64,000 bases of DNA, taken from assembly GCA_023458555.1 (NCBI GenBank), contig JAEWYS010000020.1, positions 62,001 through 126,000 of the forward strand, in the 5' to 3' direction. Each line of letters starts with the position of its first letter. Position 1 is the first letter of the stretch. The notes beneath the pieces were generated by a model that saw only the letters and a list, made by a program, of their open reading frames with translations, was not told the DNA's origin and did not search any database. Origin of the DNA: Bacteroidota bacterium. GTDB lineage: Bacteria > Bacteroidota > Bacteroidia > Cytophagales > Cytophagaceae. Shown here piece after piece: positions 29,366-38,420 of this stretch. A program made the position numbers and the translations under genes.

Positions 29366-30349
29366 ATGAAAAAGCAATCATTACTGTACAGCCTATTGTT
29401 TGTAGTAACAGTTGGTTTTCTGGCAAGTTGCAGCAAAGATGACGAGGCTCCTCAACCATCTACTCCGGACGAGTGTGCAGCGGCTACTTTCCCTGCTACT
29501 ACTGGTACAGCAACTGTCAACTTCCTTAACTTCCCTGGTTCCGGCATCGTAGAAATCAGTGCAAAAGCCGGCGATGTTCTTTCTATTGCTGTGGAAATCA
29601 ACAAAGGAGAGACCAGACCTAAAACCTTGAGAGTATACTCTACTGATTGTGTGAATGCAAAAGGTACTATCGTTTCTTTCAAAGGCCAACCTCAGACAAA
29701 CAACAGTGGAGAGGAAGTGGATCTTAGAAACGTAGACAAGCAAGTAAGAACTGTTCTTTATACTGTTCCTTCCGGTATGACCCCAATCTATCTAAACTTT
29801 GAGATTGACGAAAGAGGTTCAGATAAGATTACATACAAAAGACTAAAAATCAATGTTACCAACTCTGGCGTAATCGATTCATTCACCGGTGTAACTCTTG
29901 GTGCTCAGCTAAATGCACTTCCATCCAGAATGTCAAGCTCTACAGGCTATGTTTATCTTGCTTGTGAAACTGAAGCCAACATCGACTACATTGACGTAAC
30001 TTACGCTTCTACAGGTGCTGATTCTTACCTGGCTTCAAACCCTGCAAGATTCGAAGCTCCGATTGGTCTAACTGCAAAATCTACAAACTGTAATGACGAA
30101 GGAACTCTTCCAACAGATGGTGGAAAAGCTACTTACTTCGCTGCATCCTCAGCTAACTTTGATTCAGCTACAGACGAGACTCTAAACAATCTGTCCGTAT
30201 CTTCTTCTGACAATCAATACATCAAAATTTCAAACGGTGGTGTTTATGCTTTCGTAACCTCCTCTGGTAAGAAAGGTTTGATCAAAGTTACTTCTCTAAC
30301 TACAGGAACTAGCGGTTCTGTTACCGTAGACGTTAAAGTTCAGAGATAA
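29366..30349 (+). CDS. Abundant surface or periplasmic lipoprotein, unknown function
   Basis: 327 residues. Lipoprotein signal with lipobox LASC (Cys at about residue 22), followed by SKDDEAPQPST, the acidic SKDDE-type stretch that in Bacteroidota can act as an outer-membrane surface export signal. The rest is two similar beta-rich domains (about 40-165 and 170-327) each with a single Cys in a STDC or STNC setting. Third positions favour C in Phe, Asn, Asp and Lys-poor choices (TTC, AAC, GAC, CTT, TCT), unlike most neighbours and consistent with high expression. It has its own promoter and a strong bidirectional terminator. Function not recognised. Confidence 0.8.
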   Translation: MKKQSLLYSLLFVVTVGFLASCSKDDEAPQPSTPDECAAATFPATTGTATVNFLNFPGSGIVEISAKAGDVLSIAVEINKGETRPKTLRVYSTDCVNAKGTIVSFKGQPQTNNSGEEVDLRNVDKQVRTVLYTVPSGMTPIYLNFEIDERGSDKITYKRLKINVTNSGVIDSFTGVTLGAQLNALPSRMSSSTGYVYLACETEANIDYIDVTYASTGADSYLASNPARFEAPIGLTAKSTNCNDEGTLPTDGGKATYFAASSANFDSATDETLNNLSVSSSDNQYIKISNGGVYAFVTSSGKKGLIKVTSLTTGTSGSVTVDVKVQR

Positions 30350-30367
30350 TTCAGATCTGAAATATAT

Positions 30368-30404
30368 ACAATAAAAAAGGGGCATAATGCCCCTTTTTTA
30401 TTGT
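30368..30404. terminator. Bidirectional terminator between lipoprotein and hydrolase genes
   Basis: A perfect inverted repeat with 18-base arms (30368-30385 and 30387-30404) whose core GGGGCAT/ATGCCCC is flanked by an A6 and a T6 run, so it can end transcripts from both directions. It lies between two convergent genes. Confidence 0.9.
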
Positions 30405-30405
30405 A

Positions 30406-31176
30406 TCAATCTATGCCCTGCAAAAACTCTTTGAATGCTTTTATACTTTCTTCCTTCCGCTCATACATTCCCATGTGGCCGGTCTCTTCCAGCACATGTA
30501 CGTGATGTTTCTCAGGCAAGTAGCACTGCTCCATACTCTTTTCATATGGAACTGCATTATCTTCTCTTCCTATAATAAAAAGAACGGGCAGCTTTGTCTG
30601 CTTTAATACTTCGATGCGATCCTCCCTGTTGCGCATAGCAATGGTTGTTGCAACAACCGCTTCTACATACATCTTTCGGCATACATCTTTCAGCTGATCA
30701 ATTTCCAGAGACAATTTTTCTCTATTCTTCGGATAAAACAGTGGAGCTACAAACGAATCAGCAAAAGCATCCATTCCGTGCTTTTCGATAAACTCAATCG
30801 TTCGGTCACGATTACGTTTCTTATCTTCCGTATCTGCAAATGCTGTGGAATGAAAGAGACCAAATCCGCATAGTTTTTCGGAATAGATCTCGGCAAATGC
30901 AAGCGTTACATAGCCTCCCAGGGAATGTCCGATCATTACACATTTTTGAATAGCTAACTCTTCCAGAAGCTCATTTACCTTCTGAGCCATAAGCTCAATC
31001 GTCAGCTCATGAAGTATTGCTGCACTTTGTCCATGTCCCGGAAGATCGACTGCAAGCACACGGTATCCGGCAGAAAGCTTCCCCTGAAAATCCGTCCACA
31101 ACTCTTTATTCTCACAAAATCCATGAATTAATACGATCGCCGAACCGGCTCCCTGATCACTGTATGCAAGTCTCAT
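30406..31176 (-). CDS. Alpha/beta hydrolase
   Basis: 256 residues from the ATG at 31176; the longer TTG start at 31215 is less likely because the ATG begins the typical MRLAYSDQGAGSAIVLIHGF. The alpha/beta-hydrolase motifs are HGF (oxyanion region), nucleophile GHSLGG, DLPGHGQS, an acid residue in IIGREDNAVP, and the final His in EETGHMGMYE. A cap domain lies between about residues 120 and 190. Likely an esterase or related hydrolase; the substrate is not predictable. It is the only gene on its strand before a bidirectional terminator. Confidence 0.88.
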   Translation of the reverse strand: MRLAYSDQGAGSAIVLIHGFCENKELWTDFQGKLSAGYRVLAVDLPGHGQSAAILHELTIELMAQKVNELLEELAIQKCVMIGHSLGGYVTLAFAEIYSEKLCGFGLFHSTAFADTEDKKRNRDRTIEFIEKHGMDAFADSFVAPLFYPKNREKLSLEIDQLKDVCRKMYVEAVVATTIAMRNREDRIEVLKQTKLPVLFIIGREDNAVPYEKSMEQCYLPEKHHVHVLEETGHMGMYERKEESIKAFKEFLQGID

Positions 31177-31336
31177 ATCGTTTAACGTATTTTGATTTAT
31201 AGTAAAATTAATCAATTACTTTATTCATTACAGGCTTTCGGAATCAGGAACCACCAAAAACAATTGAATGTGAATTACGTTTCAGAATAGATTTTTAGTT
31301 ACTTTGTCGGCCTAAAACAAACGCTTTTTAGTAATA

Positions 31337-31810
31337 ATGATTCAACGAATTCAGAGTATTTTTCTGTTACTGGCCGGGACGGCTTCGGTAATGGTTTTGT
31401 TTCTTCCCATCTGGTCAAATGAGGTAATCGGACAATATAGCGTATCTGCGGATTCGATTCTGGTAAAAATGTCTGACCCTGTCGGAAATGTGCTTAAAAC
31501 AGAACCTGTAGCCTATGTAGCAGCCCTGGCAGCTATTTGCGCTATTGTTACTTTTTATACAATTTTCAGATTCAAAACCCGCAAAATCCAGATTAAGCTG
31601 GGATGGCTCTGCATATTGCTCAACTGTGCACTTGTTGTTTCCTTTGTTTACACAATTACCAAAGGACAGCATCTGCTTGGTATTGATGAGGCCGGTTCTT
31701 TCAAAGCCGGATTCTTTATGCCATTCGTATCAATGGTTTTTGTTTTCCTGGCAAACCACTATATACGCAAGGATGAAAGACTGGTAAGATCAATTGACAG
31801 ACTGCGATAA
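31337..31810 (+). CDS. DUF4293 membrane protein
   Basis: 157 residues with four membrane segments; the opening MIQRIQSIFLLLAGTASVMVLFLPIW and the closing ANHYIRKDERLVRSIDRLR are the DUF4293 signature, a Bacteroidota-specific family without known function. In many genomes it lies near rho; no rho gene is in this window. Confidence 0.88.
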   Translation: MIQRIQSIFLLLAGTASVMVLFLPIWSNEVIGQYSVSADSILVKMSDPVGNVLKTEPVAYVAALAAICAIVTFYTIFRFKTRKIQIKLGWLCILLNCALVVSFVYTITKGQHLLGIDEAGSFKAGFFMPFVSMVFVFLANHYIRKDERLVRSIDRLR

Positions 31811-31834
31811 TGTATTCTATTAGCAGATTATGTA

Positions 31835-33271
31835 TTACAATAGTCTGCTAATAAAATCTTCATCCAGCTTGATATATTTCAAGGGTGAGAAGTGCTTGGG
31901 CATTACGGATTTCAGGCGGATCACATATCCCTGCAACTTGGTTGCTTTGCTCTTTTTCACGTCATTCAGGGAACTCTTCATAATCTTGGTATATAGCAGT
32001 GCATGTCCGCAATGCTCTTTACCAAGGATTCGTACCTGTCTCTGAACACTGTTGATCAACTGATTAAATAAATCATAGTCTTTCATCAAACAGTATTGTA
32101 ACGCAAGAAAAAGCTTCACTTCCATCTGGGCAAAAGGATGCTTTTTCAAGCTGATATCGTTCAGCATATTATTGACAACTTTTGCCGCCTCATCGTATTT
32201 ATCAACGTAATAGCAGGAAATAGCCCGATACATTACATATACCACATACTGGGGAATATCTTCCTTGTCTACCTCAAAGTCATCAAAAAGAATTTTGTTT
32301 TCCTCGTATAACTGATTCTCACTGCCGATCCTGATAAAACGGTCCAGTCTGGTCAACAGGAACTGCGCCGGGAATGTATACAGGCTATAATTTGAAAGAA
32401 GCGTTGTTGCCGAGTCATCCACCTCCTCAAAAAACTTCTCGGATTTCCGGTACACATTGTTTTTGGAGTAATACTCAAACTTGAGATATTCAAATACCAG
32501 CTTAAGGTGATAATAAATCGAATCAAGATAATACTGATCAAAAGCCTCCTGCACTTTTTCAAAAATATCCTCTATGGCTTCTTCATCATCTTTCTTCTTA
32601 TTATCCTCTACATGAAGCCTGTGGAATATATTAATACAGCTTTCATAAACGAACAACCGGTGAGACTGATACAGATTGGACACATTCTCAACTTCTTTTT
32701 TCAGAATTGTCAAGCCATATTTTTCGGTCTCATCATGACTAAGTAAGAAGTTTCCATACTTTTGAAAATATTGCGCCAGCAAGTCTTCCGCTTTATCCAA
32801 GGCAAGCATATAGGCAACATGCCGGTTATACAGTTGAGAGTAGCTGAATGCCTCCGGAGAGTTTATCTGTAATTTTTTCAGCGTTTTGTATACAATTGTA
32901 AGCTCATTGGCAAGATCATAATCAATCAATTCCTTTTCCAGCTTTTTAAGCGTGGTAATTGCGATTGCTTTCTTTTTTGTAAATATGATCTCGTTTATAT
33001 TGGCAACTTTCTTCAACAGCGAAGTCCTCGGACTTTCCATCTGCTGCAGAAGATACTCCTCTATTTTCTGATTTAATCGGGATCGCAACGTATAATACGC
33101 ATTGGTATTTACGTCAAGTGCCTCCATGATCTTACCATCAGAAAGTTGTTTTTCGCGAAGGTATTTTAACAGAAACGCAGACTTTTCCGCATTGCTCTCT
33201 ATAAGAGAATCGTAAATGGAATGAAAGTCTTTAACAGATAACTGTTTTATTATATTTTTTAGTTTCGACAT
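31835..33271 (-). CDS. Conserved helical protein, unknown function
   Basis: 478 residues, almost entirely helical, no signal peptide or membrane segment. The first 75 residues look like a small helix-turn-helix-type module (LLKYLREKQLSDGKIMEAL, then YYTLRSRLNQKIEEYLLQQ). The rest shows TPR-like helical pairs, such as FAQMEVKLFLALQYCLMKDYDL near residue 385. I have seen similar proteins only in Cytophagales and give it no function. An exact minus-strand -7 box (33321-33314) lies about 43 bases upstream but has no good -33 box. It is the neighbour of the tRNA-Ala gene. Confidence 0.75.
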   Translation of the reverse strand: MSKLKNIIKQLSVKDFHSIYDSLIESNAEKSAFLLKYLREKQLSDGKIMEALDVNTNAYYTLRSRLNQKIEEYLLQQMESPRTSLLKKVANINEIIFTKKKAIAITTLKKLEKELIDYDLANELTIVYKTLKKLQINSPEAFSYSQLYNRHVAYMLALDKAEDLLAQYFQKYGNFLLSHDETEKYGLTILKKEVENVSNLYQSHRLFVYESCINIFHRLHVEDNKKKDDEEAIEDIFEKVQEAFDQYYLDSIYYHLKLVFEYLKFEYYSKNNVYRKSEKFFEEVDDSATTLLSNYSLYTFPAQFLLTRLDRFIRIGSENQLYEENKILFDDFEVDKEDIPQYVVYVMYRAISCYYVDKYDEAAKVVNNMLNDISLKKHPFAQMEVKLFLALQYCLMKDYDLFNQLINSVQRQVRILGKEHCGHALLYTKIMKSSLNDVKKSKATKLQGYVIRLKSVMPKHFSPLKYIKLDEDFISRLL

Positions 33272-33482
33272 TTCGAAAAATCACTGAAGTACCAAAAACA
33301 CTATGATTCCGACCAAATCTAACAAAAAATAAGTAGGAAAATAGAAAGAAAGCAAATTAAATATTACCAGGTGTAAGTTTTTTCCGGGTTATTTATATAT
33401 TTTCTCCCGCTTATTTTCTATTCGGGCCCATATTGCCTTAAAGCGAAAAAACTTCACAAAAGTTTCATTGATAAAACAAAAA

Positions 33483-33518
33483 AAGCCTTTTACCAGAAGT
33501 AAATCTGTTAAAAGGCTT
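33483..33518 (-). terminator. Terminator downstream of tRNA-Ala
   Basis: A 15-base stem with one mismatch (33483-33497 with 33504-33518), six-base loop, and on the minus strand the T-rich run TTTTTTTGTTTT just beyond. Confidence 0.8.
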
Positions 33519-33551
33519 GGAATTTTGTACTCTAAAAGAGCTGTTGTTATG

Positions 33552-33625
33552 TGGAGAATATCGGAGTCGAACCGATGACCTCTACGCTGCCAGCGTAGCG
33601 CTCTAGCCAGCTGAGCTAATTCCCC
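33552..33625 (-). tRNA. tRNA-Ala (anticodon GGC)
   Basis: 74 bases folding as a full cloverleaf: acceptor GGGGAAT pairs with ATTCTCC (one G-U), D arm with GCTC/GAGC, anticodon stem CTACG/CGTAG with loop CTGGCAG (anticodon GGC), T arm with ATCGG/CCGAT and loop TTCGACT. CCA is not encoded. The anticodon GGC reads GCC and GCU codons. Confidence 0.95.
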
Positions 33626-33646
33626 TGGATTTTCCAAAAAGGAATG

Positions 33647-33676
33647 CAAATATACATTAAAAAGTCATGTTTCAAA
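33647..33676 (-). promoter_or_regulatory. Promoter of tRNA-Ala
   Basis: On the minus strand: TTTG (33676-33673), 18-base spacer, TATATTTG (33654-33647), an exact match to TTTG-N19-TAnnTTTG apart from one base of spacing. The start point would be near 33640, 15 bases before the mature tRNA. It is the best promoter match in the window. Confidence 0.75.
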
Positions 33677-33683
33677 CAAAGCA

Positions 33684-34214
33684 TTAATTAATTATTCTCA
33701 CCGCAAATAAAAAGACCGATAAATAATAGTCTGCATAAAGATCGCTCTCAACAACCCCAAGCTTTGTAGACGCATGAATAAATCTGACATTATTTCGTCC
33801 ATTGATTTTAGTGACCATTCCAACGTGTGTGACCTTAGTCCTTCCTTTTTTATCCGTAAAAAAAACGAGGTCTCCTTCTCTGAGATCATTCAATGAAATT
33901 TTTCTACCCAGGCGACTTTGCTCCTGCGAAGTTCTTGGAAGTGTCTGATCAATGCTTTTGAATGAAGTACATATAAGCCCCGAACAATCAATCCCTGCCC
34001 TTGTCGCTCCTCCCATCCGGTAGGGCGTACCAATATACGACTTTGCACTTGCAATTACTTTCATCACTGCAGGAGATACAGAGGTGCCGGCTGACGCTTT
34101 GGACTGTGCGGTTTTTGAAACGCTACGGGACTTTGATGTTTTCCGACAGGCTCCCAGAATCATACTACCTGCCAGTAAAATAAAGAGAATGTATTTTTTC
34201 TGAAATATTATCAT
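33684..34214 (-). CDS. NlpC/P60 family lipoprotein (Spr-like endopeptidase)
   Basis: 176 residues. Lipobox ILGAC with Cys at about 23, a basic Ser/Lys linker (24-48), then an NlpC/P60 domain with catalytic Cys77 in DCSGL, His130 in VTHVGMV and a polar residue His147 in RFIHAS. Such enzymes cut D-gamma-glutamyl-diaminopimelate or cross-link bonds in peptidoglycan; E. coli Spr/MepS is the usual comparison. The enzyme would be anchored in a membrane facing the periplasm. Divergent from asnB across 73 bases. Confidence 0.92.
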   Translation of the reverse strand: MIIFQKKYILFILLAGSMILGACRKTSKSRSVSKTAQSKASAGTSVSPAVMKVIASAKSYIGTPYRMGGATRAGIDCSGLICTSFKSIDQTLPRTSQEQSRLGRKISLNDLREGDLVFFTDKKGRTKVTHVGMVTKINGRNNVRFIHASTKLGVVESDLYADYYLSVFLFAVRIIN

Positions 34215-34287
34215 TATTCTCTAATTTAAAACAGCGTAATTAAAATTAAAACATATTTTTAGGGAAATAACAGTACCATAGAATCAG

Positions 34288-36192
34288 ATGTGTGGAATAA
34301 CCGGAATCAAGGCATTTAATCAGGTTGGCGCTTTTTATATGATGAACCTTGGCAAGTCTATGGAATTGCTGACAAAACGCGGCCCCAATCAGCGAGGTAC
34401 TTATATTGACAATACCACTGCCCTCGGACATACCAGACTGTCGATCATTGATCTGAGCATGCAGGGCAGACAGCCGCTGAAAAGCCCGGATGGCAATTAT
34501 GTATTATTGTACAATGGAGAAATCTTCAATTATAAGACGCTACGAGGTGAGCTGGAAAAAGAAGGCTGTATGTTTGCCTCAGATACGGACACTGAGGTTT
34601 TGCTTCAACTATATATAAGAAAAGGAGTAAAGTGTCTGCACAAGCTCAATGGGTTCTTTGCATTTGCCATATACAATGTCGCTGAAGAGAGTTTATTCCT
34701 GGCCAGAGATCGTTTTGGAGTGAAACCTCTGCTTTATTATGCAGATGAAGACAAGTTTATTTTTGCTTCGGAAATGAAGGCGCTGCTTACATATAATATA
34801 CCCCGGGAAACCGACTACCATAGCATTTCCCAGTTTTTCCACTACAATTATATACCAGGCCCTGCAACAGGTATCAAAAACTGCTACAAACTGGAACCCG
34901 GTCATTATTTGCATGTTGCAAAAAAAGAAGTGCAAAAACATAACTATTACCAGCTACCTTCAGGCAGCAATTATACTTTTCATGATTATAACAGCGCCTG
35001 TAGTACACTTTATACCCTGCTGGAAGATGCTGTCCGTATTCGTCTTAATGCGGACGTTCCCGTTGGCGCTTTTCTAAGCGGCGGTATTGACTCTTCGGTA
35101 ATCACTGCTCTTGCAGCCAATATGCAGCCCGGCCTCAGGACATTTACGATCGGTTACGAAGATCACAAGTTCTTTGATGAAACACATTATGCATCCATTA
35201 TTGCAAAAAAATACTCTACTGATCATCAAGCAATATACCTATCTAACAAAGAGCTTTTTGCTTCTTTTCAGGAAGCCCTTGATTATATTGATGAACCTTT
35301 TGCAGACTCTTCCGCACTTGCTGTTTATATTCTCAGCAAAAAGGTAAGTAGTCATGTCCGTGTTGCATTATCCGGCGATGGTGCAGATGAGCTTTTTGGC
35401 GGATATAATAAGCATCTGGCAGAAAACATGATCATCGAAAATAACTGGAAACTTTCATTTGCCCGCTCCTTATATCCTGTTATAAAACTACTTCCCCAAA
35501 GTCGCTCCGGGAAAATTACGAACATGATAAGGCAGCTTGAAAAGCTGGCTTCCGGGGCGATGCTTAACCGAAAAGACAGATATTATCAGTGGGCTGGTTT
35601 TTCGTCCGGCGAATTAAGCTCGGATCTTTTTTCGGAAAAAATCAAAAGAGAATTGGATTTCCTGGAAATAAAAAACAGAGTTCAGCATCAAAGCCGTTTT
35701 ATAAGCTCTAAAGGTGACTTCAATGAAATACTTCGAAACGACGTAGATCTGGTTCTTTCTAACGACATGCTCGTAAAGACTGATCTCATGTCAATGGCTA
35801 ACAGCCTTGAGATCCGAAATCCGTTTCTTGACTACAGAATAGCGGAATTCTCTTTCAGCATACCTCCTGCTTTTAAGACCGATTCACTGAAAGGCAAAAA
35901 AATTGTACGGGACACATTTTCAGAGTTACTTCCGGCAGAACTTCTGAACAGACCTAAAAGGGGTTTTGAAGTCCCGTTACTCAGCTGGCTCAGATCAACC
36001 CTTCTTCCGGAAATCAAAGAATCGCTTCTGTCCGAAAAATATTTAACAGAACAGCAAATATTTAATCCTGTAAAAATAGAAGGGTTGCTGAACAAAATAT
36101 ATTCTTCCAATCCGGGTGACACGCATGCACGCCTCTGGGCTGTCATTGTTTTTCAGTACTGGCATAGAAAGTACATTCTAAGACAGTCATAA
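34288..36192 (+). CDS. asnB: Asparagine synthase, glutamine-hydrolysing (AsnB family)
   Basis: 634 residues. N-terminal glutamine amidotransferase class II domain starting MCGITG (Cys2 is the nucleophile after Met removal), then the ATP-pyrophosphatase motif SGGIDSS near 264 and SGDGADELFGGYNKHL later. It transfers ammonia from glutamine to an aspartate-type acceptor. At 634 residues it is the long form (B. subtilis AsnB, AsnO). It lies just before gmd and fcl, and long AsnB-type proteins in polysaccharide loci often amidate sugars rather than make asparagine. Three genes are too few to decide which. Confidence 0.87.
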   Translation: MCGITGIKAFNQVGAFYMMNLGKSMELLTKRGPNQRGTYIDNTTALGHTRLSIIDLSMQGRQPLKSPDGNYVLLYNGEIFNYKTLRGELEKEGCMFASDTDTEVLLQLYIRKGVKCLHKLNGFFAFAIYNVAEESLFLARDRFGVKPLLYYADEDKFIFASEMKALLTYNIPRETDYHSISQFFHYNYIPGPATGIKNCYKLEPGHYLHVAKKEVQKHNYYQLPSGSNYTFHDYNSACSTLYTLLEDAVRIRLNADVPVGAFLSGGIDSSVITALAANMQPGLRTFTIGYEDHKFFDETHYASIIAKKYSTDHQAIYLSNKELFASFQEALDYIDEPFADSSALAVYILSKKVSSHVRVALSGDGADELFGGYNKHLAENMIIENNWKLSFARSLYPVIKLLPQSRSGKITNMIRQLEKLASGAMLNRKDRYYQWAGFSSGELSSDLFSEKIKRELDFLEIKNRVQHQSRFISSKGDFNEILRNDVDLVLSNDMLVKTDLMSMANSLEIRNPFLDYRIAEFSFSIPPAFKTDSLKGKKIVRDTFSELLPAELLNRPKRGFEVPLLSWLRSTLLPEIKESLLSEKYLTEQQIFNPVKIEGLLNKIYSSNPGDTHARLWAVIVFQYWHRKYILRQS

Positions 36193-36249
36193 ATATGTAT
36201 AGAAAGAATTGCTTTTAAGCCTGTGTCCGTCTTTTAAGAAGTTTAAAAA

Positions 36250-36281
36250 TTTTTATATAAGCATCTCAAATAATAACTTTG
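36250..36281 (+). promoter_or_regulatory. Promoter of the gmd-fcl operon
   Basis: TAACTTTG (36274-36281) matches TAnnTTTG exactly; a TTTT lies 19-20 bases upstream (36251-36254). The start would be about 36288, 16 bases before the ATG of gmd. It suggests gmd-fcl are transcribed apart from asnB. Confidence 0.55.
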
Positions 36282-36303
36282 TCGTTTCCAAATATCAATC
36301 ATA

Positions 36304-37416
36304 ATGAAGAAGGCATTAATCACCGGGATAACCGGACAGGATGGAGCATACCTCGCTGAGTTTCTTTTAAGAAAAGGCTATGAAGTTCATGGCATTAAAC
36401 GAAGAAGCAGCTTGTTTAATACTGACCGGATTGATCATTTGTACGAAGATCCGCATATTGAAAATCGTCGTTTTATTCTTCATTATGGAGATCTGAGTGA
36501 CTCTCTCAATATTGTCCGGATAGTACAGGAAGTACAGCCGGATGAGATATATAATCTCGGGGCGATGTCTCATGTAAAAGTTAGTTTTGATTCCCCCGAA
36601 TATACAGCCAATGTAGATGGAATCGGGGCATTAAGAATCCTTGAAGCTGTAAGACTACTTGGTCTGACCCAAAAAACAAAAATATATCAGGCTTCTACCT
36701 CCGAATTATATGGTCTGGTGCAAGCTGTTCCTCAATCCGAAACTACTCCGTTTTATCCACGCTCTCCATATGCTGTTGCCAAAATGTATGGTTACTGGAT
36801 TACAGTCAACTATCGTGAAGCATACAATATGTTTGCAGTGAACGGAATTCTGTTTAACCATGAATCACCACTCCGGGGTGAGACATTTGTAACCAGAAAA
36901 ATCACCAGGGGTGTATCCCGTATAGCGCTGGGAATGCAGGATAAGCTGTATCTCGGAAACCTGGATGCCAAAAGAGACTGGGGACATGCCAAGGATTATG
37001 TTGAAGCAATGTGGCTGATACTTCAGCAGGAAACACCCGAAGATTTTGTAATCGCAACCGGAGAAACAACGATGGTAAGAGATTTTGTTAAAATGGCTTT
37101 TGCCGAACTCGGAGTAGAAGTTGAGTTCAAAGGAAAGGGTGTGGATGAAGTTGGCATTGTAGTTAGCTGTAAAAACCCTGAGTTTAATCTTGAGACTGGC
37201 AGAGAAGTTGTAGCTGTAGACCCTCGGTATTTCAGACCAACAGAGGTTGATCTTCTGATCGGTGATCCGACCAAATCCAAAACGAAACTGGGCTGGAAAC
37301 CCAAATATGACCTGCCTGCCCTGGTAAAAGATATGATGAAAGCTGATGTTGAGCTATTCCGCAGAGATCTTCTTCTGCAAAAAGGCGGTCACAAAATCAT
37401 GAATTATCATGAATAA
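36304..37416 (+). CDS. gmd: GDP-mannose 4,6-dehydratase
   Basis: 370 residues, usual length. Converts GDP-D-mannose to GDP-4-dehydro-6-deoxy-D-mannose with NADP. Motifs: Rossmann TGITGQDGAY at 7-16, the substrate-handling KRRSSLFNTDRIDHLYED, active-site STSELYG and the YxxxK in SPYAVAKMYG, and FNHESPLRGETFVTRKI near 180. First gene of a two-gene unit; the product feeds Fcl next to it. Confidence 0.97.
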   Translation: MKKALITGITGQDGAYLAEFLLRKGYEVHGIKRRSSLFNTDRIDHLYEDPHIENRRFILHYGDLSDSLNIVRIVQEVQPDEIYNLGAMSHVKVSFDSPEYTANVDGIGALRILEAVRLLGLTQKTKIYQASTSELYGLVQAVPQSETTPFYPRSPYAVAKMYGYWITVNYREAYNMFAVNGILFNHESPLRGETFVTRKITRGVSRIALGMQDKLYLGNLDAKRDWGHAKDYVEAMWLILQQETPEDFVIATGETTMVRDFVKMAFAELGVEVEFKGKGVDEVGIVVSCKNPEFNLETGREVVAVDPRYFRPTEVDLLIGDPTKSKTKLGWKPKYDLPALVKDMMKADVELFRRDLLLQKGGHKIMNYHE

Positions 37417-38359
37417 TAAAATGGAGAAAAACGCTAAGATCTACGTTGCCGGTCATAGAGGCATGGTCGGTTCTGCAATTGTAAGAAAATTACAAAGCGA
37501 AGGATTTTCAGCTATATTAACCCGAACCTCTTCAGAGCTGGATCTTACGAATCAGGAAGCTGTAAACAGTTTCTTTGAGAAAGAAAAGCCTGAATATGTT
37601 TATCTTGCGGCTGCCAAAGTTGGTGGTATTCATGCCAACAATGTCTATCGGGCTGATTTTATATACAAAAACCTGATGATTGAAGCCAATGTCATCCATA
37701 GCGCTTATGTTCATAAGGTTAAGAAACTTTTATTTCTTGGTTCTTCGTGTATCTATCCTAAGTTTGCACCACAACCACTAAAAGAAGACAGCCTGCTGAG
37801 CGGAGAACTGGAACCTACCAACGAGCCATATGCCATTGCCAAAATTGCAGGAATAAAGTTATGCGAAGCTTATCGGGATCAATACGGATGCAATTTTATA
37901 TCTGTAATGCCAACCAATCTGTACGGTCCCAATGACAATTACGATCTGAATAATTCTCATGTATTGCCAGCTCTGATCAGAAAATTTCATACAGCCAGAG
38001 TCAAAGGTGACACATTCGTAGAGATCTGGGGGACTGGTACTCCTAAAAGAGAATTCCTTCATGTTGATGATCTGGCAGACGCCTGTTATTTTCTTATGAA
38101 GAACTATAATGCGAAGGGCTTTCTGAACGTGGGTGTAGGCTGGGATATCTCTATTAAAGACCTTGCTCTTATGGTGAAAGACATTACCGGTTTTGAAGGA
38201 GAGTTAAAATTCAATACAGATAAACCTGACGGAACACCCCGGAAACTTATGGATGTTTCCCGATTGGAAGAACTGGGCTGGAAAGCTCAGATTGATCTCA
38301 AAGAAGGTATAAGCCGGGTCTATGACAGCGTAAAAGACCAGCTTCTTGTGGAGGCGTAA
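37409..38359 (+). CDS. fcl: GDP-L-fucose synthase
   Basis: 316 residues. Epimerises and reduces the Gmd product to GDP-L-fucose with NADPH. Rossmann GHRGMVGSAIV near 15-25, SSCIYP and the YxxxK of NEPYAIAKIAG, MPTNLYGPNDNYDL, and AALV-like loop PALIRKFH. The ATG at 37409 overlaps the end of gmd by eight bases; a second ATG at 37421 is possible. With gmd it makes GDP-L-fucose for surface polysaccharide or glycoprotein glycans; Bacteroidota T9SS cargos are often glycosylated. A terminator follows at 38366. Confidence 0.97.
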   Translation: MNNKMEKNAKIYVAGHRGMVGSAIVRKLQSEGFSAILTRTSSELDLTNQEAVNSFFEKEKPEYVYLAAAKVGGIHANNVYRADFIYKNLMIEANVIHSAYVHKVKKLLFLGSSCIYPKFAPQPLKEDSLLSGELEPTNEPYAIAKIAGIKLCEAYRDQYGCNFISVMPTNLYGPNDNYDLNNSHVLPALIRKFHTARVKGDTFVEIWGTGTPKREFLHVDDLADACYFLMKNYNAKGFLNVGVGWDISIKDLALMVKDITGFEGELKFNTDKPDGTPRKLMDVSRLEELGWKAQIDLKEGISRVYDSVKDQLLVEA

Positions 38360-38365
38360 AAATAA

Positions 38366-38400
38366 ATATGGGAAGCTTTCCTGACAAAAGCTTTCCATAT
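38366..38400 (+). terminator. Terminator of the gmd-fcl operon
   Basis: A 14-base stem with one G-U pair (38366-38379 with 38387-38400), seven-base loop, seven bases after the fcl stop, followed by a T-rich stretch. Confidence 0.75.
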
Positions 38401-38420
38401 GTTTATTAGTTCTTTTTTTA

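Noticed and set aside
33389..33649. 86-codon minus-strand ORF containing NPGELAQLARALRWQRRGH
   Set aside because: It is the reading of the tRNA-Ala gene and its flanks; the cloverleaf explains the sequence.
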